NCBI GenBank assembly: GCA_003138975.1
Contig: PLHQ01000118.1
Span: 1-43,724, forward strand
Direction: 5' to 3'
Source: Acidobacteriaceae bacterium
GTDB lineage: Bacteria; Acidobacteriota; Terriglobia; Terriglobales; Acidobacteriaceae
Length of the DNA: 43,724 bases
Below the pieces are notes generated by a model, which searched no databases, was not told the DNA's origin, and saw only the letters and a list, made by a program, of their open reading frames with translations. Position numbers and translations under genes: made by a program. This document shows positions 35,011 to 41,267 of this stretch, piece after piece (within the stretch, counting starts at the first letter, position 1; each line of letters starts with the position of its first letter).

Positions 35011-35045
35011 GACGAACTGCGATCTTACGTCAGTGCAATCTTAAG
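34998..35045 (-). promoter_or_regulatory. Inverted repeat over the PilZ start codon, plus a third copy
   Basis: CGTAAGATCGCA (34998-35009) and TGCGATCTTACG (35018-35029) form a perfect 12-bp inverted repeat around an 8-nt spacer. TGCAATCTTAAG at 35034-35045 is a third, 10/12 copy in direct orientation. On the coding strand the A of the start ATG is the last loop base and the TG is in the stem. It could be a translational hairpin or an autoregulatory operator. Confidence 0.65.
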
Positions 35046-35116
35046 TAAACTCCTCAAATGGGTTAGTTCACGACGGCTAACTTCTTGACTTCAGGAATAG
35101 CTACTGTCAGCACTGG

Positions 35117-35638
35117 CTATAGAGGCCCGACAATTCTGCCCACGATTCCAGACCGTGTGGAGACGCCCATTTTTACCATTACTAGGCGCAAGAAAGCTTT
35201 TACAGTGTTTGGGCTGATGTCCATTCTGGCGGCGATTTCCTTGCTGGTGAGGCCCTGTAGCAGCAATTGGACCGTCTCCTGTTCCCGGACGGTTAAATCA
35301 AACTCCTGCGACAGCTGCGACAAAGCCGCCGAGCGCGACGAGTAACGCTCCAATATGAGCACTACCAGGTTGCCTTTGTCTGGGGAGTCCAGGTGAAAAA
35401 CCCGACAATTGTAGCGACGATTGCCAGACCTGAATTCCTTCACGAATTCCAGCGAATTTATCGACTGCCGATTGACTAGACTGAAGCGGATCTTGTCCGC
35501 AAGAAAAACACTTACTCGCTTAACCTGGTCGGCCAGGTTGGGAAATGTAAGAATCGTGATCGCTTGCTGATTGCAGGCTATAGGATTCAACTTGTAGTCC
35601 AAGATTAGGAAACCAGGTTCTGATATCCCAATGGTCAT
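35117..35638 (-). CDS. LuxR-type regulator with PAS-like N-terminus, copy 2
   Basis: A 173-residue paralogue of the regulator at 31474. AAGGAG just upstream supports the ATG. The sensory part (EPGFLILDYKLNPIACNQQ, then FLADKIRFSL and GNLVVLILERYS) is diverged, while the DNA-binding part (LTVREQETVQLLLQGLTSKE, IAARMDISPNTVKAF, VKMGVSTRSGIVG) is nearly the same as copy 1, so they may bind similar sites. It lies next to the PilZ gene on the same strand. Confidence 0.88.
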   Translation of the reverse strand: MTIGISEPGFLILDYKLNPIACNQQAITILTFPNLADQVKRVSVFLADKIRFSLVNRQSINSLEFVKEFRSGNRRYNCRVFHLDSPDKGNLVVLILERYSSRSAALSQLSQEFDLTVREQETVQLLLQGLTSKEIAARMDISPNTVKAFLRLVMVKMGVSTRSGIVGRIVGPL

Positions 35639-36487
35639 AGCTTACTCCTTATGAGCTTGAGGAATCTCTCGCCATTGCTTTCGAATTCGTGGTCCACAGA
35701 CGGATCCTCTCGTGTCTCGACCGCAAAAATCCCTGGATGATGCTGCTAACCTAAGCTTAAAACTGTTCACAACGATGCGCCTTCGGGAAAAAAGCCCGCG
35801 ACGTTTAGGCTGTTGGGACTAACCAGGTTTGTTAGCAGCGGAGGGGGAGTTGTACACACCGCCACCATCGAACCGGTAGGGGAGAAAACGAGTAAGTTTC
35901 CCACTGAATGCGCCTATTGTCAAGGCAAGGCGAAGCGCAGGTCAAGAAATTCATTAAGAGCTTCCGCGAAACGGATCGTCCTACCAAAGAACTAATACAC
36001 ACGGACTAATTCGTCTTGACGTCGCCTGGTACCCCGCCGACAATAACCAAACGTTGCGCGACTGATACTGACGAACTAGCCAAAATGACTAGCACATGGG
36101 CAGTATTGCAGAAGCGGTGTTTGCTGTTTTAATGTCTTAGGCGTTCTGACCTTTGCCTGCAGCTCGGGAATAGACCGTTCAGCGTCAAGCACACGGCGGC
36201 AGGAGGGCACTTTGGCACCGTGCAAGCCGACAGGAAAGCACGAAAGTTGATCAGTGATTTGCGTGCCCGATTCTGACTCGGTCGAGCTCGGACCGACGCG
36301 TACTGGGCCACCGGTCGAGGAACTACTCCATAAGGACTAGCTCCCAGATCTAGTGTTTCCGACTAAGCCACGTGGGTAATTGTAAAGGACTCCAAAAAGG
36401 TTGAGAGTTCGGCAAGCGCGCTCATAGCTGATTCTCCCCCCAGCCGCCGAGGCGCCACAACAAAAAGAGTAACGGAGGATGTATACA
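35639..36487. other. Long gap without a recognisable gene
   Basis: About 850 bases between the leftward regulator and the rightward secreted protein. No frame shows a family motif or a good ribosome site apart from GGAGG at 36474-36478. The length leaves room for a regulatory RNA or a long leader but I see no diagnostic structure. Confidence 0.45.
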
Positions 36488-37075
36488 ATGAAGATTGGAA
36501 CTTTGCTGTTTTCGATACTGGCCATCAGCCTGATGCTGGGAATCGCTTCAGGAAATGCCGTAGCTCAGAATGTTGGTGACAACAGCACCTATTTCACCAC
36601 CTACTATTCCAATGCGAACACTTCTGGAGCGCCGGATAGTACCGTGCGCATCATCAACGATGGCGACACCGGGGGGAACCTGTGGGCGTCCATCTATGTG
36701 TTCGATGACAGCCAGGAGTTGCAGGAGTGCTGCAGCTGCGAAGTAACGCCAGACGGGCTGCTCTCGGAAAGTGTGAACGCAAACCTGACGGCCAATGCCC
36801 TCACCGGCAAGAAGCCCACACGCGGCGTCATCAAGGTCATTTCTTCTTCATCGAGTGACCCGACCTCCGACGTGCCAACGACTGGGCTACGCGTATGGAG
36901 CACCCACGTCCAGAGAGCCACGGCTACCGCCGGAGCTTTCTACGTTACCGAAACCAAGGCGGCCGACTCTAACCTGTCGTCCGGCGAACAAGCATTGTTG
37001 CAGAATCTTTGCTACTATGACTCGCTGCTGAGCGGTCTCCCCTGCAGCTGCACGCTGGAAGATCACGACTTTTAA
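36488..37075 (+). CDS. Secreted cysteine-rich protein
   Basis: A 195-residue exported protein. GGAGG (36474-36478) touches the ATG at 36479 and so fits the ATG at 36488 better. A signal peptide (MKIGTLLFSILAISLMLGI) ends near residue 26. The first module (YYSNANTSG, TVRIINDG, ASIYVFDDSQELQECCSCEV) holds C81, C82 and C84. The second (LLQNLCYYD, LPCSC) holds C175, C186 and C188. Both modules also occur in the lipoprotein at 32776-34506 in the other order. No enzyme motif is visible; with six cysteines it is likely disulfide-stabilised. It is followed by a DsbA-like gene. Confidence 0.8.
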   Translation: MKIGTLLFSILAISLMLGIASGNAVAQNVGDNSTYFTTYYSNANTSGAPDSTVRIINDGDTGGNLWASIYVFDDSQELQECCSCEVTPDGLLSESVNANLTANALTGKKPTRGVIKVISSSSSDPTSDVPTTGLRVWSTHVQRATATAGAFYVTETKAADSNLSSGEQALLQNLCYYDSLLSGLPCSCTLEDHDF

Positions 37076-37171
37076 TCATCAAAGGAGTGGCCTTCGGCTT
37101 GGGGGGTAAGGCTGAAAACGGCTGAAGTTGCTTTCGTTGGGAGCTCATTCGGCCGGACAAAAACGGACATC

Positions 37172-37201
37172 CCGGACGCCGGGGTTACAACTGGCGTCCG
37201 G
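37172..37201 (+). terminator. Strong GC-rich hairpin, possible terminator
   Basis: CCGGACGCC (37172-37180) pairs perfectly with GGCGTCCGG (37193-37201) across a 12-nt loop. It lies about 100 nt after the secreted protein stop. The following bases (ACTTCTAGATCATTCT) are only mildly T-rich, so it may attenuate rather than end transcription into the DsbA-like gene. Confidence 0.45.
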
Positions 37202-37309
37202 ACTTCTAGATCATTCTCATGTTCTGATTGCCTCTAAACCTATCTCATGTTCTAATATTCTCCTCCCCCAAAGACACGTTCTCAATTCCTAAAGAGGGGA
37301 AATTCCACA

Positions 37310-38365
37310 ATGTCGACCAAGGACACTCTGATTGCGCTCGGACTGGGGATAGCTCTGTGCGCTTTTTCCATCCCGGCCATCGGCCAGGATAGCTCCAGCG
37401 TAGTAGCCGAGATCGCTGGCCAAAAGGTGACGGCAGACGAGTTGGAGCAAAAAGAAGCAGGCAAACTGCTTCAGGCCAAATACAAGTATTACCTTGCCGA
37501 ACGCGATGCGCTTGAGCAATTCATTGACGATCAGCTATTGGAAATGCAGGCGAAGAAAGAAGGCGTGACCCTTGACGAATTATTCAAGCGTCATGTTGCC
37601 ATTCACGTGCCAGAACCGACGGAGGATCAGCTCCGCTTCTACTACGAGGGCGTTCAAACCGACGAACCTTACGAGACCGCGCGACCCAACATCATCGATA
37701 CAGTACACCAGCTTCGTACGAAAAAAGCACGGGACGCGTATATCGCTGAACTTCGAGCGCAATATGGTGTGGTAGTTGAGCTGAATCAGCCCAGTGCTCA
37801 CGTCGAGGTTGCGAATGCTCCGCGGCTTGGACCTGAGAGCGCTCCGGTCCAGATCATCGAATTCGCGGACTATGAGTGCCCTTACTGTCAAAAAGTGAAC
37901 GAGGATCTTAACCGGCTGCGGGAACAATTCGGCAATCAGGTCTCAGTGGTTTACAAAGACTTTCCTCTTCCCATGCACCCACTTGCTCCAAGAGCCGCTG
38001 AGGCCGCGCACTGTGCGGGCGCGCAAGGGAAATTCTGGGAGTTTCACGATGCTTTGTTTCAGACCAAACGACTTCAAACGTCCGACCTGAAACAGCAGGC
38101 GCGCACGTTGAAACTCGACACCGCCCGTTTCGATCAATGCCTCGATGGCGGAGAAGAAATTGCCGTCGTGAAGAAGGATGCCCAGGAAGGCCAGCGGCTT
38201 GGATTACAGGGCACACCGAGCTTTTTCATAAATGGCCACTTCATGAGTGGCGCCATTGGATTCATGAAATTGCGGGATACGGTGCTGCAAGAACTGGGGG
38301 CGGTGACCACCGCAAGAAAGCAAACTGCTGCTCTCGTGCCGGCGAAAGATGCAGGGAAGAAGTGA
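37310..38365 (+). CDS. DsbA-like thiol oxidoreductase with a SurA-like N-terminal domain
   Basis: A 351-residue exported protein with AGAGGGGA before the ATG. A signal peptide (residues 1-25) precedes a helical SurA-N-like chaperone region (about 28-150: VVAEIAGQKVTADELEQKEA, ALEQFIDDQLLEMQAKKEG). A DsbA-type thioredoxin fold follows (about 165-335: VQIIEFADYECPYCQKVNED, active site C190-P-Y-C193; DFPLPMHPLAPRAAEAAHCA; cis-Pro in GTPSFFING). It would introduce or rearrange disulfides in exported proteins while holding them unfolded. The cysteine-rich secreted protein just upstream is a likely client (inference). Similar fusions are annotated as DSBA oxidoreductases. Confidence 0.9.
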   Translation: MSTKDTLIALGLGIALCAFSIPAIGQDSSSVVAEIAGQKVTADELEQKEAGKLLQAKYKYYLAERDALEQFIDDQLLEMQAKKEGVTLDELFKRHVAIHVPEPTEDQLRFYYEGVQTDEPYETARPNIIDTVHQLRTKKARDAYIAELRAQYGVVVELNQPSAHVEVANAPRLGPESAPVQIIEFADYECPYCQKVNEDLNRLREQFGNQVSVVYKDFPLPMHPLAPRAAEAAHCAGAQGKFWEFHDALFQTKRLQTSDLKQQARTLKLDTARFDQCLDGGEEIAVVKKDAQEGQRLGLQGTPSFFINGHFMSGAIGFMKLRDTVLQELGAVTTARKQTAALVPAKDAGKK

Positions 38366-38366
38366 T

Positions 38367-38400
38367 GCCTCAGAGGAGAAGCGCGTAGGCTTCTCTGAGC
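38367..38400 (+). terminator. Hairpin after the DsbA-like gene
   Basis: CTCAGAG with GAAGC on the left pairs with GCTTC and CTCTGAG on the right (38369-38399), with a small bulge. It begins just after the stop codon. The T-run is weak. Confidence 0.45.
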
Positions 38401-38460
38401 GTCCGGCAGTTCGTTCTTAAAAGGAGAGGGGTAGATCTAGAACCGGGACATGCGTTGTGC

Positions 38461-39171
38461 CTAGTTCCTGTCAGGCGGTGAACTAGCAACGGCTGCAGCG
38501 GTCTTGAAAGCGGCCATGCCCATGCAGAAACTACCCGCGGCCCTCCCCCCGGTTAGTGTCGGTTGATAAGTTCCTGATGGTGCATTTAGGAAGTACACAT
38601 AAGAAGTGCTGTACTTCCATCCCGCAGGAGTGACGCCGGTTGGAAGAGGGGCGGTAGAAAAGTAACGGGCAATTATAAAATCCTTTGTTGTCGTCGTGAT
38701 ACTAGGGCCAACCTCTAGATCACCGCTCGTTGCAGTCCCGTTGCTCACTTGCGCTCCGGTTCCATCCAGGACGGAGGACAACGCCATGCCTGAAACTTCA
38801 AGAAAAGCATTAAGACTACCTTTAACGTGATCTGACAGATGGAATTTGAGCTCGGTCACACCTGGGTTGCAATTCTCACAGTACCAAATATCAAGAGACT
38901 TCTCCGCGCAAGACGAACTTGTCCCTGGGACTTGTTTATACGTGTTACCCCCATCGGGTGCATTGTCGGAAACGCTCAAGACCTTGACACCAGGGGAAAG
39001 AAGCACCGGCATGGCGATGAGGACACTGCCCTTGCCGCTTGGCTTAGGCAGATCCATGTCCGAGACCGTGCCCGCACCGGCACTAACCGCGACAAACTGT
39101 TGAACTACGGTTTGAGCAGATAACTCGACTCCTCCACAAAATAACATGAAAACCAGTAGCTTCCTCCCCAT
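38461..39171 (-). CDS. Exported hypothetical protein
   Basis: A 236-residue product with a short signal peptide (MGRKLLVFMLFCGGVELSAQ) and GAAGAGG upstream. The mature part is beta-rich and Ser/Thr/Gly-rich (TVVQQFVAVSAGAG, GSVLIAMPVLLSPG, IWYCENCNPGVTELKFHLSD, VSGMALSSVLDGTGAQ). Two CxxC-like cysteine pairs occur near residues 88-100. The pattern resembles repeat units of large secreted acidobacterial proteins and may be a single beta-sandwich domain. Function unknown. Confidence 0.65.
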   Translation of the reverse strand: MGRKLLVFMLFCGGVELSAQTVVQQFVAVSAGAGTVSDMDLPKPSGKGSVLIAMPVLLSPGVKVLSVSDNAPDGGNTYKQVPGTSSSCAEKSLDIWYCENCNPGVTELKFHLSDHVKGSLNAFLEVSGMALSSVLDGTGAQVSNGTATSGDLEVGPSITTTTKDFIIARYFSTAPLPTGVTPAGWKYSTSYVYFLNAPSGTYQPTLTGGRAAGSFCMGMAAFKTAAAVASSPPDRN

Positions 39172-39321
39172 ATCTGACCTCTTCCATGACTATACGTGAT
39201 ATGTTTTCCGTGGTTCCATGGACTCATGCTGCAATAACCAAGAATAACGGTCCCGCAGCCAGAAGAGTCGTTGACTGCGAGCCTCGCGGTTTTCAAGTCG
39301 CCTCTGGTTTGCGGCCTCCCG

Positions 39322-39735
39322 CTACTTATTTTCCGCTTGAGGCTTAATCTGGGAGCGGTCCTTTGCCAAGATGAATGGCCCGCTGGATGCCTGTGTGATC
39401 TTGCCGGTCACGCATACTTGCTTCCCCTGGTAGGCGGCAATGGCCTCTTGGGGTCCTCCTGGCTGTGTTCCGAATGCTACGAAGTAGAACACCGGATTCG
39501 GTCCCGGCTCATCGAGATCGAAGTTTACCGGTTTTCCGTGGCCTGCGAGTCCATACCTGGAAGTCATGGTGTCTACCACCTTTCCGCATACAGTTGCCGT
39601 CTCTCCGATGTGGTTCTTGGCATCGGCGGGGGCTACGCGCGGGGGCGTCGCGCTCGGAGCGCTCTGAGCAAAAGCGAGGGCCGATAGCCCCGACACACAA
39701 AGCATAACGATCAGCATATTCATAATATTTGTCAT
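39322..39735 (-). CDS. Exported OB-fold-like protein
   Basis: A 137-residue protein with a signal peptide ending SALAFAQ. The mature part (HIGETATVCGKVVDT, VFYFVAFG, GKQVCVTGKITQASSGPFI) has the strand pattern of an OB-fold, including the common ETATVCGKV and VTGKI segments of exported single-domain OB proteins. Two Cys could pair. The ATG at 39735 is chosen; ATGs at 39723 and 39717 are also possible. Function unknown. Confidence 0.7.
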   Translation of the reverse strand: MTNIMNMLIVMLCVSGLSALAFAQSAPSATPPRVAPADAKNHIGETATVCGKVVDTMTSRYGLAGHGKPVNFDLDEPGPNPVFYFVAFGTQPGGPQEAIAAYQGKQVCVTGKITQASSGPFILAKDRSQIKPQAENK

Positions 39736-40190
39736 GTTGTTCCAATCGCGTTGATTTGGTTTGGCCCGAAAGCCAGCAGATTCAGGAAATCAGCACTATC
39801 CGGCCAATCATCCCGGCCAACATCTAAACTCAAATACTGCAGCCCGTCAATTCCACTTTTGGTTAGGCCAGCCCGGAGCTCGTCCCCAATTGGCCTAATC
39901 CGAAACCCTAAGTCTTTTGGCTAAGCCAGCTGGAGGATTGTGAGAAGAGGTACTTAAGGAGTAATTGCTTAAAGGCGAGAGAACTTGATCGAAGCGCTGC
40001 TTGAAAATGAGGCGGCGTCGCTGCAACGCGTCTCGATAACGGCCCTCCCCCGTGACTGCCATCAAGCACTCGAGCTACTCAGAGAGCGTGGCTTCTCCGC
40101 GTCCAGGGGGATTCGTTGACTAGTCCGGCATTTCCTCACTGCGCCCGCCAACTGTTTAGCCTTATCCCGGAATCAGTCAGCGCGAGGTTT
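39736..40190. other. Promoter region with repeated TTGGCC/GGCCAA elements
   Basis: Copies of GGCCAA or TTGGCC-like words recur between 39755 and 39930: two CCGGCCAA copies (39800-39820), TTAGGCCA (39863-39870) forming an inverted repeat with TGGCCTAA (39891-39898), and TTGGCTAAGCCA near 39920. They lie upstream of the leftward OB-fold gene. A 44-codon TTG-started frame at 39985-40119 is not well supported. Confidence 0.4.
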
Positions 40191-40483
40191 GTGAAGGTTG
40201 GTTGCGTTTCAGTGTGCATCCTAGCGTGTCTGGTCTCTAGTGTGTTTGCGTTGGCGCAAGTGGATGGACAGCAATTGCCTTCCCCGGCGCCTACGGCGCC
40301 CGTGCCTCGGTTAATTCTTATTCGGGGGACCGTGCGTGATGAGACAGGACAGCCGCTGACCGCGAGCACTGGGATCACGTTTACCCTGTACAAAGAGAGA
40401 ATGATCGGGCTGCGGGCTGGCAGGAAAACCAGAACGTGCAATTGGACTCCACCAGCCGCTATAGCGTGCTGCTTGGACAATGA
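40191..40483 (+). pseudogene. Exported protein N-terminal relic, frameshifted
   Basis: A GTG at 40191 opens a signal peptide (KVGCVSVCILACLVSSVFAL) and then LILIRGTVRDETGQPLTA and ITFTLYKE. After 40397 the sense moves to another frame: ENDRAAGWQENQNVQLDSTS, then RYSVLLGQ and a stop at 40481-40483. Joined, this is the typical first domain of large secreted acidobacterial proteins, but nothing of the rest remains. Confidence 0.6.
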
Positions 40484-40484
40484 C

Positions 40485-40819
40485 GAAGTTAAGAAGCAGG
40501 TTGACGCCGTGGTCGAACCGGTAGAGCGCAACTACGAAAGTGTCATCCGCCAACTTTGCGATAAGAATGTGGTAGGCATCGTAGTTGCCGTGAACAGAGA
40601 AATTGTCTGGGCTGATATTTTCGCGAGCACTCAGTTGCTGCAAAAGTATTGGCCGAAACCCGTTCCTATGCTTCCGAGGCCGTGGTGACGCGCGGAGAGG
40701 CCAGCAGCAAAGACGCAGAGAAGTTTCTCGCGGATCTTGAAGGCTGTCACGAAACGGCTGAAACTGAACCCGGCATCTATCGCCAAACGGAAATCACCGG
40801 CGACGGGCGTAGTTGGTGA
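40485..40819 (+). pseudogene. ARPP-1/DUF6569-like C-terminal relic, frameshifted
   Basis: Directly after the previous relic the frame reads DEVKKQVDAVVEPVERNYES, then NVVGIVVAVNREIVWADIF and STQLLQKYWPK. It shifts near 40660 and continues RSYASEAVVTRGEASSKDAE and HETAETEPGIYRQTEITGDG, ending at TGA 40817-40819. This is the end of a protein type I recall as ARPP-1/DUF6569-like; the family name is tentative. The N-terminal part is absent. Two unrelated fragments sit end to end. Confidence 0.6.
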
Positions 40820-41267
40820 AATGTATGGTCCGCCGCCAGACAGCAAGGGAGATGATTGGGACGAAGGGTAGTCTGCGTAAATGTATCCGGCCGTAGTAGG
40901 AGAGGGATCTCCGGGCCATGATGATGATCCGCGCGTGCCGGTTCTGATAAATCGCTCGGTTACCAAGAGCCATTTTTCGCCCCAGGTTTTCTGGCTCGGG
41001 TTTGTCATGGGTGCTCGTGAGAACAGGGGAAACTAATTGAAAACACGCAGAGAGGTTGAATCCAAAGAATGTTTGACGCGAGGAAGTTTTTGGCTCGGCC
41101 TCCAACCGCATCGGGGTAACGTTTATCTACACGAATTTGACACCGCTCGAGCTTTTTGTGGTATATGCTCTGCGCAGCCGCGCGAAAACCGTGTGGGCGG
41201 TTCAGCCCGTTCTTGGATAGAAGGGGGTGGTTTTTGTTGAGTCTCTCCCTCCCAGACAGGAGTTTCC
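40820..41267. other. Gap without a recognisable gene
   Basis: Frames on both strands show no family motif. The right end holds AGGAG (41257-41261), the ribosome site of the sedolisin gene. Confidence 0.45.
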
